A stretch of DNA of 64,000 nucleotides, taken from the NCBI GenBank assembly GCA_028583605.1, contig CM053335.1:12379553-12443552 (forward strand), read 5' to 3'. The translations under genes were made by a program, and so were the position numbers. Below are positions 35,930-49,042 of the stretch, piece after piece (within the stretch, counting starts at the first letter, position 1; every line of letters starts with the position of its first letter). Below the pieces are notes generated by a model. The model worked only from the letters and a program-made list of their open reading frames with translations, made no database searches and had not been told where the DNA came from. The stretch is from Dastarcus helophoroides (lineage: Eukaryota; Arthropoda; Insecta; Coleoptera; Bothrideridae).

Positions 35930-37300
35930 ATTTCACTGTTCGCCTTTTTCCCAAAATTTTGAAATCTTTTTTGAATTTCGACTTTTCCTGAATAATTTTT
36001 TAAAACCATCATTTTTTTCCTAAATTCTAAATGCTTTTCTCTAGAAAGGAGGAAGGAAGTTTCAATTTTCTTTGTATTTTTTCTGAATTTGGTTTTAGAA
36101 ACTTCAGTATTTGCATAAATTTGCTGGTTTTTTTAAAAAAATTCGTTAGTTTCGGGTTCAACTTTTTTTTCAAATTTCCTCTTTTTATTTAAAATTCAAC
36201 TTCTTTTCGAAATATTTTTATTTTTCTGAAGGTTTACCTTTTTCTGAAGATTATAAATCCGAATTTAGGAAAGTATTCACCTATTTCCCAAAATTTGCCT
36301 TTTACCAAAAATTTTTACATTTTTTTAACATTCAGATTTTCACGTTTCAGTGAATTTCGATTTTTCCTTCATAATTTATTATTGAAATTTCCACGATTTC
36401 TTAAAATTTCAAATTTTTTTCGAAACTCGTTTTTTTGCTGAAATTTTCTAACTTGGTCAACTCTTCGACAGTTTCGATTTATTTCTGATTTTTCTCGAAA
36501 TTTTTTCACGATTTCTTAAAATTTCAAATTTTTTTCGAAACTCGTTTTTTTGCTGAAATTTTCTAACTTGTTCAACTTTTCGACAGTTTCGATTTATTTC
36601 TGATTTTTCTCGAAATTTTGTTTTTTTAGGCTTTTTGTCTTTATTAATAGAACCCTTAATCCTAAAAATTTTTCATTTTAATGAAAACTAAGGCTTTTCT
36701 AAACATCAACTTTTCAAATTCGTATTTCGGAAAATTTCGACTCGTTTCCGAAAATTTGGCTTTTTTTCCCGAATATTTTCACTTTTGTCTGAAAATTTAA
36801 CCTTTGTTTAATGAAAAAATGTCAATTTTTTCCCCAAATTTGCCTTCTTATAAGAATTTGACTTTTAAAGTTCAATTTTCTTTCGTAATAGCTGTTTTTT
36901 CTAAATCTGGTTTTAAAAATTTCACATTTCTGCATAAATCTTTCTTTTTTTAAGAAGTTTAGTTTTATAGAATGGAGTTTTTCCTGAAGTTTTGATTTTT
37001 TTGTTGAACTTTTTGTCTTTGTTATCAGCATCTTTTTTTTCGAAATTATTCTATTTATTTTTGAAAAGTTAGACTTTTCTGAATATTGACTTCAAAGAGA
37101 GAATTTCAAAAAATATGGACTTGTTTCCCAAAATTGGCCATTTTTTCGAAATTTTTCCACTTTTGTCTCAAAATTCAACCTTCTGGTTTTGAAAATGTCG
37201 AATTTTTCCTCGAAATTCGCCTTTTTATCAAAATTTTGACTCGTTTCCGTTAAAGGTCAACTTTTTTATTTAAAATTTTTATGAAATAATCAAATGTTTT
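35930..37300. repeat. Degenerate AT-rich repeats with a 115-bp tandem duplication
   Basis: Loose variants of AAATTTCGACTTTTTTC. A clean duplication has ACGATTTCTTAAAATTTC at 36393 and 36508, with GAAACTCG and TCGACAGTTTCGATTTATTT in both copies. Confidence 0.75.
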
Positions 37301-40300
37301 TATTGGGATTTGGTCTTTTTTAATTTTGTAAAATATTGATTTATTCTCAAAATTTGTCGTTTTAATTTAAATTTTATTTTCAAAAATTGCATCTTTTAAA
37401 AGAAAAATTTAACTTTTGTGTAAAGATTCAACTTTTTTTTTAGAAATTTCCTCTTTTTCTCAAAATATGTTTTGTTTTCTGAAAATGATTTACCTACTGA
37501 CCTTAACATTCGATATTTTCTTACCTCAGAAATCGATATTTTGTGTTTCTTCGAGTTCTTTCGAGTTCATTTCCAAAAATTGCAATTTTTTTAAAATCTG
37601 ACTTACCATTGCGAAATTCGATTTCTCTTTCAAACTTTTGTTCAAAAGTTCGATTATTTATTTAGAAGATGTTTTACAAATTCGTCTGTTTTTAGAAAGT
37701 TCTTTTTATTTTTTTGAACTTTGATTCTAAGCATTTTTCATTTTTTTTCCCAAATCCGGCTTTCGTCAGAAAGTTGTTTAGAAATCAACTTTTTTCACAT
37801 TTTTTTCTTAAAATTTTGAACATTTGTCCGTCTTTATGAAAGTTCTTTATTTTTCAAAAATTTGCCTTTTTCTAAATATCGTATTTTTAAAGTCGAATTT
37901 CGAAAAAGATTGACTTGTCTCACAAATTTGGTTTCTTTCAAAAATTTGTACTTTTTTCTTAAAATTTATGTTTCCCCAAATGTCGTTTGTTTTCAAAATT
38001 GGCCTTTTTTAGTGAAATTTCAACTTTTTTAATTCAAATTTTTATGGAATAATCAAATTTTTTGATTGGGATTTGGCCTTTTTTAATTTTGTAAAATATT
38101 GATTTATTCTCAAAGTTTGTCGTTTTAATTTGGATTTTATTTTCAAAAATTGCATTTTTTAAAAGAAAAATTTGACTTTTGTGTAAAGGTTCAACTTTTT
38201 TTGTGGAAATTTCCTTTTTTTTTCTCAAAGTGTGTTTTGTTTTCTGGAAATGATTTACCCACTGACCTCAAAATTCGTAATTTTTTCACCTCAGAAATCG
38301 ATATTTTGTGTTTCTTCGAGTTCTTTCGAGTTCATTTCCAAAAATTGCAATTTTTTTAAAATGTGACTTATCATTGCAAAATTCGATTTCTCTTTCAAAC
38401 TTTTGCTCAAAAGTTCGATTACTTATTTGAAAGATATTCTAGAAATTCGTCTGTTTTTTTAAAAGTTCTTTATTTTTTAAAAACTTGACTTTTCCCAATA
38501 TCGACTTTTTAAATCCGAATTTCGAAAAACATTGACTTGTCTCACAAATTTGGTTTCTTTCAAAAATTTGTACTTTTTTCTTAAAATTGATGTTTTTCCA
38601 AATGTCGATTATTTTCAAAATTGGCCTTTTTTTAGTGAAATTTCAACTTTTTTAATTCAAATTTTTTATGGACTTTCCATTGCAAAATTCGATTGTTCTT
38701 TCGAGCGTTGGTTCAAAACTTCGATTATTTATTTAGAAGATATTTTGAAAATTCGTCTGTTTTTTCAAAAGTTCTTTCTTAATATCGACTTTTTAAATTC
38801 GAATTTCGAAAAACATTGACTTGTCTCACAAATTTGGTTTCTTTCAAAAATTTGTACTTTTTTCTTAAAATTTATGTTCTTCCAAATGTCAATTTTTTTT
38901 CAAAATTGGCTGTTTTTTATTAAAGCTTCAACTTTTTTTATTAAAATTTTTATGAAATTATCAAATTTTTTTATTGGGATTTGGCATTTCTTAATTTTGT
39001 AAAATATTGATTTATTCTCGAAATTTGTCGTTTTAATTTGGATTTTATTTTCAAAAATTGCACCTTTTAAATGAAAAATTTGACTTTTGTGTAAAGGTTC
39101 AAGTTTTTTTAGAGTTTCTCTCTTTTTTCTCAAAGTTTGGCTTTTTTCTGGAAATGATTTACCTACTGTCCTTAAAATTCGATATTTTCTCACCTTAGAA
39201 ATCGATATTTTGTGTTTCTTTATCAAAATTTCGAGTTTATTTCTAAAAATTGCAATTTTTTAAAAATGTGACTTTCCATTGCAAAGTTCGATTTCTCTTT
39301 CAAGCTTTTGTTCAAAACTTCGATAATTTATTTAGAAGATATTATGAAAATTCGTCTGTTTTTTCGAAAGTTCTTTACTTTTTAAAAACTCGAACTTTTC
39401 TCAATATCAAAATTTGAATTTTGTGTAGGGGTTCAACTTTTTTTTTAAATTTCTCTTTTTTTTCTCAAAGTTTGGTTTTTTTTATGGAAATGATTTACCT
39501 ACTGTCCTCAAAATTTGATATTTTGTCACCTCAGAAATCGATATTTTGTGTTTCTTTATCAAAATTTCGAGTTTATTTCTAAAAATTGCAATTTTTTTAA
39601 AATGTGACTTTCCATTGCAGAATTCGATTTCCCCTTTAAGCTTTTGTTCAAAAGTTCGATTATTCATTTGGAAGATATTTTAGAAATTCGTCTGTTTTTT
39701 CGAGAGTTCTTTATTTTTTAAAAACTTGACCTTGTCTCAATATCGACTTTTTAAATTCGAATTTCAAAAAAGTTCGACTTGCCGCACAAATTTGGTTTTT
39801 CTCAAAATTTGGTGCGTCTTTTTTAAAATTTAGGTTTCCCCAAACGTTGTCTTTTTTTCTAAATTCGCTTTTATATTGAAGTTTCAACTTTTCTTATTAA
39901 AATTTTTATGGAATAATCAAATTATTTTTATTTGGATGTGACATTTTTAAATTTTTTAAAATACAGATTTATTCTGGAAATTTGTTGTCTTAATTTGAAG
40001 TTTATTTTTGAAAATTGCATTTTTTAAATGAAAAATTTAAATTTTGTGTGGAGGTTCAACTTTTTTTTAGAATTTCTCTCTTTTTTCTCAAAGTTTGGTT
40101 TTTTTCTGGAAATGATCTACCTACTGTCCCCAAAATTTGATATTTTCTCACCTCAAAAATTGATATTTTGTGTTTCTTTATCAAAATTTCGAGTTTATTT
40201 CCAAAAATTGTAATTTTTTTAAAACGTGACTTTGCATTGCAGAATTTGATTTCCTCTTCAAGCTTTTGTTCAAAAGTTCGATTATTTATTTGGAAGATAT

Positions 40301-41500
40301 TTTAGAAATTCGTCTGTTTTTTCGAGAGTTCTTTATTTTTTAAAAACTTGACCTTTTCTCAATATCGACTTTTTAAATTCGAATTGCAAAAAAGTTCGAC
40401 TTGTCGCACAAATTTGGTTTCTCTCAAAATTTGGTTCTTCTTGCTTAAAATTTAGGTTTCCCCAAAGGTCGAATTTTTTTCTAAACTCGCTTTTATATTG
40501 AAATTTCAACTTTTCTTATTAAAATTTTTATGGAATAATCAAATTATTTTTATTGGGAGGTGACATATTTAATTTTTTAAAATATAGATTTATTCTCGAA
40601 ATTTGTTGTTTTAACTTAAAGTTTATTTTCAAAAATTGCATTTTTTAAATAAAAAATTTGAATTTTGTGTAGGTGTTCAACTTTTTTTTAGAATTTCTCT
40701 CTTTTTTCTCAAAGTTTGGTTTTTTTTCTGGAAATGATCTAGCTACTGTCCCCAAAATTCGATATTTTCTCACCTCAGAAATTGATATTTTGTGTTTCTT
40801 TATCAAAATTTCGAGTTTATTTCCAAAAATTGCAATTTTTTTAAAATGGGACTTTCCATTGCAAAAATCGATTTCCCCTTCAAGATTTTGTTCAAAAGTT
40901 GGATTATTTATTTGGAAAATGTTTTGAAAGTTTATCTGTTTTTTCGAAAGTTCTTTATATTTTAAAAACTTGACCTTTTCTCAGTATCGACTTTTTAAAT
41001 TCGAATTGGAAAAAAGTTCGACTTGTCGCACAAATTTGGTTTTTCTCAAAAATTGGTTCTTTTTTCTTAAAACGTTTTCCCAAAAGTCGACTTTTTTCAA
41101 AATTCGCTTTTCTATGGAAATTTCAACTTTTTTTATTAAAATTTTTATGAAATAATCAAATTAATTTTATTGGCATGTGACTTTTTAAAATTTTTTAAAG
41201 TATTGATTTATTCTCGAAATTTGTTTATTTTAGTTTAGTTTATTTTCAAAAATTGTATTTCTTAAATCAAAAATTTTACTTTTGTTTAAACGTTCAACTT
41301 TTCTTTAGAATTTCTCTCATTTCTCTCAAAGTTCGGTTTTTTCTGGAAATGATTTACTTACCTCAAAATTCGATATTTTCTGTTTCTTTTTCAAATTTTC
41401 GACTTTATTTCCAAAAACTGCATTTTTTTAAATGTGACTTTCCATTCCAAAATCCGATTTCTCTCTCAAGCTTTTCAAAAGTTTAATTATTTTTTTATGT
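37300..41500. repeat. Higher-order AT-rich repeat, 620-bp unit
   Basis: The landmark GATTTACCTACTG or a variant occurs at 37487, 38252, 39156, 39492, 40114, 40736 and 41351. The last four are spaced 622, 622 and 615 bp; the earlier ones are irregular (765, 904, 336). Each unit repeats the same order of phrases: TCGATATTTT, ATTTTGTGTTTCTT, CGAGTTTATTTC, TGTGACTT-CCATTGCA, TTCGATTATTTATTTGGAAG. Short open frames are products of the repeat. Confidence 0.85.
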
Positions 41501-41985
41501 TACTCAAGGTTTGACTATTTTTGCAAATGGTTTATTTCAGAATTTAACAAATTTTGTTTCTTAAAAGTTTTAAACGTCGACTCTTTAAATCCACATTTCG
41601 TAAAATTTCGGCTTGTTTCCCATAATTTGCCTTTTTTCAAAAAGTTTTGCGTTTTTCTTTAAATTGAACTTTAAGGTTTCTGTAAATAATGACTTTTTTT
41701 TCGAAATTCATCTTTTTATCGAAATTTCGACTTAATTTCTTAAAATATCACACTTTTTTTTCCAAACTCTTATTTCATGAATCTTGTTTTAAAAATTTTA
41801 CCTTCTTACCAATTTGGCTTTCTCTAGACATTGTCGATGTTTTTAGAAATTAGTTTTTTTTTAGAAATTTTACTTTTTTCTTTAAATTTCGACTTCTTTT
41901 TTAAAATTCGTTGTTTTTTCGTTAATTTATTAACTTTTTTAAACATTTGGCGTGTTCTGAGCATCGAATAAAAAATATATTTTTA
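41501..41985. other. Degenerate AT-rich DNA, no gene
   Basis: Continuation of the TTTCGAC-type vocabulary without the 620-bp order. Confidence 0.5.
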
Positions 41986-41990
41986 TTTTG

Positions 41991-42170
41991 CTGGTACGGT
42001 CTGGTCCTTGGTTATCTTGGAGAATTAAAATACAAATCTTGTCTCCTGAAACCAAGAACGATGGTTTCAGGAGACAAGATTTGTATTTCAATTTTTCAAG
42101 ATAACCAAGGACCAGTCCGCTCCATCGTTCTTGGTTTCAGGGGACAAGATTTGTATTTCTTCAATTTTTA
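41991..42170. mobile_element. Family B element B5, centre-less fold-back plus extra half
   Basis: The left terminus (CTGGTCCTTGGTTATCTT) runs through CTGAAACCAAGAACGAT and then directly into its inverse, GGTTTCAGGAGACAAGA to ATAACCAAGGACCAGTCC, giving arms of about 65 bp with no hammerhead-like core. A second partial right segment (CTTGGTTTCAGGGGACAAG) follows immediately. Confidence 0.8.
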
Positions 42171-42179
42171 ACATAGATA

Positions 42180-45105
42180 TTAGCAATAATTAGAGTAAAT
42201 AAATTTTAAAATAATCTCTATCCACTAGAAATTGTAACAACAGTTAAACCTATACATAAATACTTCGTTTTATTTAATATTCTTTACCCTAGTTATCGGT
42301 ATCTTCGAACTTTGAAAATATTGCATGAACTCAACTTTACGAGATTGTCACACAGTTTCCCACATTTTTAAAGCTTCGGTTCTGAGATGAAAGTCTTCTG
42401 TGAGGAGAAGTTTTCAATAGCAAATCTTTTGTTCCGTTCTCGAGAAGACGCCGTCGACGTCCCGTAAGACGCCCCAGGACGATTCGGTCAGGAAAGTTGA
42501 AATTGCCAACGTTTACAGTTAATGTAATCCGAGGGTATTTTTCAGCCAGACTCGGCGTTAATTGTAGCGGTCCACTGAAACCGTTTTTACAATCTCGCTC
42601 TTACAGTTGTCTTAAGAAGGATCTGGAGGAAATTGGCTTTCGACGGAGAAATATAAGTTTGCTGGAGGTTGATAACACTCGGCTTACGCCACGAAAATCC
42701 TCGGAATTTAACACTTTACTTCCTGAAAAGAGAAGCTAGCAGGGAGGGTGCTTTTACATCCCGCAGTTGCAGGAATGTTGTTGTTAACAGTATTTGTCCC
42801 CATGGGTTAATTCTGATATATTTGGCTTAGTGTCGCGCACTTAACAATTTATCCTCATACGAGCCATCATTATTTATGCAATGCTATCTATTTCGAAAGC
42901 CAAATATATCAATATTTGCCATTTATTAATGTTAATGTTGCTGAATATGCGAATTTCAAATAAAAAAACTGCTGGTAAATCGACGGACGTTAAACATGAA
43001 GCATGTATTTATGGGGCACTATAAATTAGCCTGATAAAACCGCAGATTAAAATCAGATTCTCTAATTGTTAAGCGAACAATGATTGGTTTACTCCCGCGG
43101 GGTGATGGATCACGGCTTTATTACGGAAGACTAACATCGATGCTGGCGAATAATGGGCCGGGGGCGCATTACACTTCCAGGTTATTAATGGGGACGGCGA
43201 GGCGGGTGCTTACATATTTTGGGCCGATTCCTGCAAGGTGATAAATCTTTTTCGACGCGCGCAATTCCAACTGATAAACAATTCGGTTTGAAACTGTTAA
43301 CTGGCACATTTGAATTCAGTCAGATCGAATTAGTGTTAAAATAAATCAGTTGCAATATGCAAGTGGTTGTCCCTCATTGATCCTTTTTTTAACTTAGCTT
43401 CTTCTTTGATTCTATGTCTTTTTACAACACGAAATGTATCTGTATACATACACTACGTATATAAATAAGGGGATATAAAAAATCCAAATTTTTTGGTGAT
43501 TTTCAAAAAACCGTACCTTAAAGAAAAATAGTCATAGAAAAAAATGAAAAAAGAATTTGAAAGCCACAGGACTCTAATTTTAAAATATTGAGGTGGGAGT
43601 TTTTTGATGCCACCAATTTTTGAGTAATTAGAAGAAAACCATGGGGTGGTTATTTTCCAATTTTTTTTAGATTTAGAAAAGCCCATGAACGTCAATAATT
43701 TTTGTTTAGTGATCTTATTACAAGATTCTTCTAGGTGATTTAATTATTGGTAATTTGATTGATCCCCGAGCTCTGCAAGATGATTTTTTCCAGAATTCTC
43801 CTCGTTCAAAGCAAAAAAGTCGTTTTGATTTTTGGTAATCAATTACTAGGGAAATAATTATCATGCTGAAAATGCAACCCAGCTTTTGGAAACTTAAAGT
43901 ATTCTCTACAAGTACCAGTTATTGGTTTTTAATACCAACATTTTGGTATTAACAAATAAATTGATTAAAGAAAAGTTAAAAATTTCGCTAATTAGAGATA
44001 TTTTCCTAACTTGGCATAATTTTGCAGATAATGCATAGACTACACTAACTGTAACTCTTGAATCTAAAAGGACTCTAAAAGAGAATCTAAAAGGATCCCA
44101 AATAAACCCTGAACGATTCTTTAATAAAGTTCCTATATTATGAAAATTATTACTTAGTTTTTCAGTTAATGAAAGAGCTCTCAAAGAAATTCGACTTTTT
44201 AAATTGATGCTTGTGGCCTCAGCCAGGCGTTTTCCCGCAGAGCGCACCAATAAACATCTTGTATAATTTGGGCATGCAAATTGCGGCACAACTCATCTCG
44301 GAGATAATGGGTTGGCACGCTCTAAATAACAGTGAATTATGCAATTAGGCACACAGACACATATAACCAATCTCCTAAGTAATCTAGGTTATGGCTAACC
44401 CATGCACTTTCCGACGAGACAATTATGTCTTCATGTTTGTATGTGCTCATAGATCGCCAAGCAATAATTTCTGTTAATAACACGTTAACCGGCGACACGA
44501 TTGACTGTCACTCCCTCCTGGTAATAGATTCGCAGCAAAGTAGAAGAAATGCAAGCAGTATAAGTGTAACAGTTTAAATTTAAGGGATAGTTTCTGGTTT
44601 CTTGAATGACGTAAGCTAGGTGGTACAATTGCCAAAAAGTGCTTTTTTTACGGCCTCATTAACGATGCCACATCGATCGAAATCTGACGCGTTTTCGAAA
44701 TCATTAAACATTAATCAGAATCTCAGCTAAGAATGGACGAGTTAATAGGAAAAGGAGCAAAGTAAAGAATGGCTAACTCGATAAGAACGTAATTTTAAGT
44801 TTGCATGGAAAAGCCTTGCATAACACAGGAAAGGACAATAGCGCTTCTGTGGCTCAGAATTGAATCAGCGGCTGTTTGATTAAAAACTTCCGCCAACTTC
44901 CGAACTTCACTGCATAGTCAGCTTTAATTGCATCACATCCAGCTTGATTTATTATGCATTTGTTGGGATCGTGCCCGCCGAATTAACTATTCTCTCCGAA
45001 ATGAGGAATTTCTTTGGTTTCAACTAAAAGTGTAATTGAGTACACTTTTTCTTATAATAACTTGTTAATGGGTTAATGAAGTTTAAAAAGTGTGACTCCA
45101 TAAAA
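42180..45105. other. Non-repetitive DNA, candidate regulatory region
   Basis: The longest stretch here without the degenerate AT repeats; it contains less AT-rich patches (about 42420-42780, 43080-43270, 44200-44560, 44930-45000). Open frames at 42497-42739 and, on the minus strand, 43906-44289 match no family I know. Homeodomain-type TAAT sites are plentiful, but so they would be by chance. Confidence 0.3.
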
Positions 45106-45833
45106 CCGATTTTTAGAGCCGTTTACATGTAACTTTGTCATGATTAGGGGGTCATTAAAGGTCGTTAACTATTATTTTCTGATTAAGAATTTAATCAAGA
45201 GACGTCAAGTTAAAAACAAACTGCCGAAAGGAAAATGGTGGATGCGCCGGGTTCTTATTTCAATCACTGGCAATTTTGTAATTTAAAATTATTAGGGAGC
45301 AAATAAATAGGGGGCACTTTCAAATGAAAATATTGATATAAAATTTAATAATGTGTTGTAAATAAATTCGAATAACATTCACGTGAAAAAGATTTACTAA
45401 TTTAAAAATGTAAACAACTTGAACACGTCTGACTTAACTCTTCTCTGATTAAAAGGTTTGAGCAAAATTCTTGATACTTTCAAACTTTTAGGAAAAAATG
45501 TTTCAAGGAAATTTCGATAATTAGGAAAAAAATTGTAGATTTTGGGAAAAACGCGAGATCTTAGGAAAAGTATAAAAGCTTGAGAAAAAATTCAGATTTT
45601 TAACAATTAGAAATTCTAAGAAAATTTCAATGGTCAACATTTAAAAAAATATTGACATTTTCATATAAAAATAAATAGAATAATAAATATAAACTTTCAA
45701 TTAAAAGATTTCCACAAATATAATTCTAAAAAATTTAATTTTTCAAAAAATGTTGTAATTTTAAGAAACAGAAAAAAAATTAGAAATTCTAAGGGAGTTT
45801 GAAGAAATTTAATATGAAAATAAATTGAAAAAC

Positions 45834-46045
45834 AAATTGTGTCACCTGAAACCAAAAGAAATTAAAAAACACCACAAAGGTTGCTCTAATGCGTTTCGAT
45901 AGCGATACTGGTATCTCTCTGAAGATGATAATTTGGCTTTCGAAAAGCGTTAGAGCAACCTTTGTTGTATTTTTTAATCTTTCTTGGTTTCAGAGGACAA
46001 GATTTGAAATTTTTGAAGATAACCAAGGACCAGTCCATCTCATCA
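45834..46045 (+). mobile_element. Family B element B6 in tandem unit C
   Basis: Near-complete fold-back. Left arm from TCACCTGAAACC to TCGATAGCGATACTGG; right arm from CTCTCTGAAGATGATAAT to ATAACCAAGGACCAGTCC. Helix II has drifted (GATAAT/GCTTTC). Confidence 0.85.
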
Positions 46046-46531
46046 AAAAAAAAATTAAAATGAGTTGTTATTTTGAACAATAATTACAATTTCAAACGGG
46101 ACAAAATTTTAAAATAATGTTGAATATTGAAAAATATTTAAATTTAAAAAAAAAGTCAAAATGTTCAAGAAGAGTGGAAAATTTCAAAAGATGCTGATAT
46201 TTTGGAGAAAAATTTATTTTTTTTAATTAAAAAATGAAATCAGAAAAGTCAACATTTTTGGAAAATATTTCTGGATTAATTATTTAAAAATATAATTTCT
46301 TCATGATTAGGGGGTCACTAAAGTTAGTTTACTATTATTTTCTGATCAAGAATTCAATCAAGAGACGTCAAGTTAAAAACAAACAGTCGAGAGAGAAATA
46401 GTGGATGCCCCGGGTTCTTATTTCAATCACTGACAATTTTGTGATTTAAAAATATTAGGGAGCAAATAAATAGGAGGCATTTTTAAATAAAAATATTAAC
46501 ATAAAATTTGGTGATGTTTTGTAAATAAATT

Positions 46532-46639
46532 CGTTTTCTCTCTAAAGATGAGAGCTTGGCTGTCGAAACGCGTTCGAGCAACCTCTGTTGTGTTTTTTAA
46601 TCTTTCTTGGTTTCAGGGGACAAGTTCTGTGTTTCAAAT
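46532..46639 (+). mobile_element. Family B fragment B7, right half
   Basis: CTCTCTAAAGATGAGAGC through GAAACGCGTTCGAGCAACC to GGTTTCAGGGGACAAG. The distal AACCAAGGACC end is missing. Confidence 0.75.
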
Positions 46640-47112
46640 AAATTCGAATTGCAATCAGGTGAAAAAGGTTTACTAATATAAAAATGTAAACAACCTGGAT
46701 ACGTCTGGTTTAACCCTTCTCTGATTATAAAGTTTAGGAAAAATTCAAAATTTTGTATACTTTCAAACTTTTGGGAAAAGATAAGATTTCATGAAAATTT
46801 CGATAATTAGGGAAAAATTTTTAAATTTTGGTAAAAACGCGAGATTTGGGGAAAAAGTATAAAGGTTTAAGAAAAATCCAGATTTTTAACAAAATTAGAA
46901 ATTCTCAGAAAAATTCGATGGTCAAAATTTAGAAAAATATTGACATTTTCATATTAAAATAAATATAATAAATAAATATGAATTTTCAATATAAAGTTTT
47001 CCCAAATATAATTCTAAAAATGTCGATTTTTCAAAAAGCGTTGCAATTTTGAGAAACAGTAAAAAAATTTAAGAATTCTGTAGGAGTTTTGAAGAGATTT
47101 AATATGGAAATA

Positions 47113-47296
47113 AATTGAAAAACAAACTTGTCCCCTGAAACCACGAAAGATTAGAAAACACAACGAAGGTTGCTCTAATAAAGATGCATCGAAATGCGTT
47201 GGAGCAACCTTTGTTTTATTTTTTAATCTTTTTTGGTTTCAGGGGACAAGATTTGTATTTTAATTTTTGAAGATAACCAAGGACCAGTCCATTTCA
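47113..47296 (+). mobile_element. Family B element B8, core deleted
   Basis: The left arm (TTGTCCCCTGAAACCACG to GGTTGCTCTAAT) and right arm (GGAGCAACCTTTG to AACCAAGGACCAGTCC) are present. The hammerhead-like core is replaced by a short AAGATGCATCGAAATGCG. Confidence 0.8.
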
Positions 47297-47440
47297 AAAA
47301 AAAAATTAAAATAAGTTGTTATTTTGAATAATAATCACAATTTCAAACAGGACAAAATTTTAAAATAATATTGAATGTTGAAAAATTTTTAAAAAAGTCA
47401 AAATGTTCAAGAAGAGTGAAAAATTTCAAAAGATGCTGAT

Positions 47441-47533
47441 AGTAAGTAAGTAAGTAATTAAGTAAGTAAGTAAGTAAGTAGTAAGTAAGTAAGTAAGTAA
47501 ATAAGTAAGTAAGTAAGAAATTAAGTAAGTAAT

Positions 47534-47601
<68 letters not shown>
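47441..47601. repeat. GTAA tetranucleotide array
   Basis: Tandem GTAA or TAAG with a few ATTA interruptions. It starts within a family C copy (after AAAGATGCTGATA) and ends directly at the first codon of the Penelope-like fragment. Confidence 0.97.
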
Positions 47602-47949
47602 GATAAAGTAGAGCAAACAGATAAGTCTGGTATTTACCAAATTTCATGTAGGGATTGTCCTCAAAAGTATGTTGGACAAACTAGACGATCTCTTAAAATC
47701 CGACTCAAAGAACATTTGGCTCATTTGAGGTACGGAAGAACTGAGAAGTCAAGTGTGGCTCGACATGCTTTTGAATTAGATCATAGGATAGATAATGATA
47801 TTAAATTGTTAAGAGTAGTTAATAAGAATTATATGTTAAATGCATGTGAGAGCTTAGCCATCCATAAGGCTGGAAACAACCTTATGAATGGTTGCGCTGG
47901 ACCTTTAGGCCATTCATCCCTGTTAAAAATAGTTAAGGTTGATAGATAA
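47602..47949 (+). mobile_element. Penelope-like element, GIY-YIG endonuclease fragment (5' truncated)
   Basis: An open frame of 115 codons ending in TAA at 47947, entered without a start from the GTAA array; an internal ATG at 47716 is not the true start. It reads GIYQISC at residues 10-16, a Cys pair (C16, C19), then KYVGQT at 22-27, R28, R29, R34 and EH at 37-38, and later NACESLAIHK with a candidate catalytic Glu. This is the GIY-YIG nuclease that Penelope-like elements carry after their reverse transcriptase, used to cut target DNA. The reverse transcriptase is absent. The domain itself has no stop or frameshift, so the insertion may be fairly young. The 3' side runs about 115 bp into the family B terminus. 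Confidence 0.88.
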
Positions 47950-48065
47950 GAAATTGTGACACAACGACGTGTATGATTGGATGCGCGTTCGGGTGCGGCC
48001 GATCACACACGAAGTGAATATTCTTAGTATATAAGGGTTAATTTTAAGATTAGATGTTAGTTTCT
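47950..48065 (+). mobile_element. 3' untranslated part of the Penelope-like fragment
   Basis: Sequence between the TAA and the family B terminus, less AT-rich than its surroundings (GATGCGCGTTCGGGTGCGGC) and with a TATATAAGG near 48029. It is not found elsewhere in the window. Confidence 0.5.
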
Positions 48066-48110
48066 CTAATTTGTATTTCAATTTTTGAAGATAACCAAGG
48101 ACCAGTCCAT
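48066..48110 (+). mobile_element. Family B terminus B9, downstream of the Penelope-like ORF
   Basis: TTTGTATTTCAATTTTTGAA and GATAACCAAGGACCAGTCC, the rightmost part of family B only. It is either the shared 3' terminus of the Penelope-like element or the remnant of a B copy it inserted into. Confidence 0.8.
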
Positions 48111-49005
48111 TTCATCAAAAAAAAATTAAAATGAGTTGTTATTTTGAATAAAAATTAAATGGGACAAAATTTAAAATAATGTTGAATATTGAAAAATATC
48201 TATATTTCCTAAAGAAGTTAAAATGTTTAAGAACAGTGAGCAATTTCAAAAGATGCTGATAATTTCGAGAAAAATTTATTTTTTTTAATAAAAAATGAAA
48301 TCAGAAAAGTCAAGATTTTTGGAAAATAGTTCTAGTTTAATTATTAAAAAATGTAATTTCGTCATGATTAGGGTCTCATTAAAGGTAGTTTACTATTATT
48401 TTCCGATCAAGAATTTGGTCAAAAGACGTCAAGTTAAAAACAAACTGTCAAGAGGGAAATGGTGGATGCGCCAGGTTATTATTTAAATCACTGGCAATTT
48501 TGTTATTTATAATTATTAGAGGGCAATTAAATACGGGGCATTTTCAAATAAAAATATTGTCGTAAGGTTTGGTAATGTGTTGTTAATGAATTCGAATAAC
48601 AATCAGGTGAAAAAGATTTACTAATTTAAAAATGTAAACAACTTGAATACGTCTGATTTAACCCTTCTCTAATTATAAAGTTTGAGAAAAATTCAAAATT
48701 TCAAACTTTTAGTAAAAAATGTTTCAAGAAAATTTCGATAATTAGAGAAAACTTTATAATTTTTGGGAAAAAGTATGAAAGTTTAAGAAAAAATCCAGAT
48801 ATTTAACAAAATTAGAAATTCTCAGAAAAATTCGATGATCAAAATTTAGAAAAATATTGACATTTTTATATAAAAATAAATAAAGACATAAATATAAATT
48901 TTCAATAAAAAGATTTCCACAAATATAATTCTGAAAATTTCAATTTTTCAAAAAGAGTTGCAATTTTGAGAAACAGAAAAAAATTTCAGAAATTCTGAGG
49001 GAGTT

Positions 49006-49042
49006 CAATATTTGAAGATAACCAAGGACCAGTCCATTTCAT
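49006..49042 (+). mobile_element. Family B terminus B10
   Basis: TTTGAAGATAACCAAGGACC and CAGTCCATTTCATC only; the rest is deleted in this copy of unit C. Confidence 0.75.

Noticed and set aside
42497..42739. 80-codon frame with mixed composition
   Set aside because: No family, start context or splice signals; could be a chance frame in a less AT-rich patch.
47441..47601. Telomeric repeat
   Set aside because: The unit is GTAA, not the insect TTAGG, and the array is internal and flanked by mobile elements.
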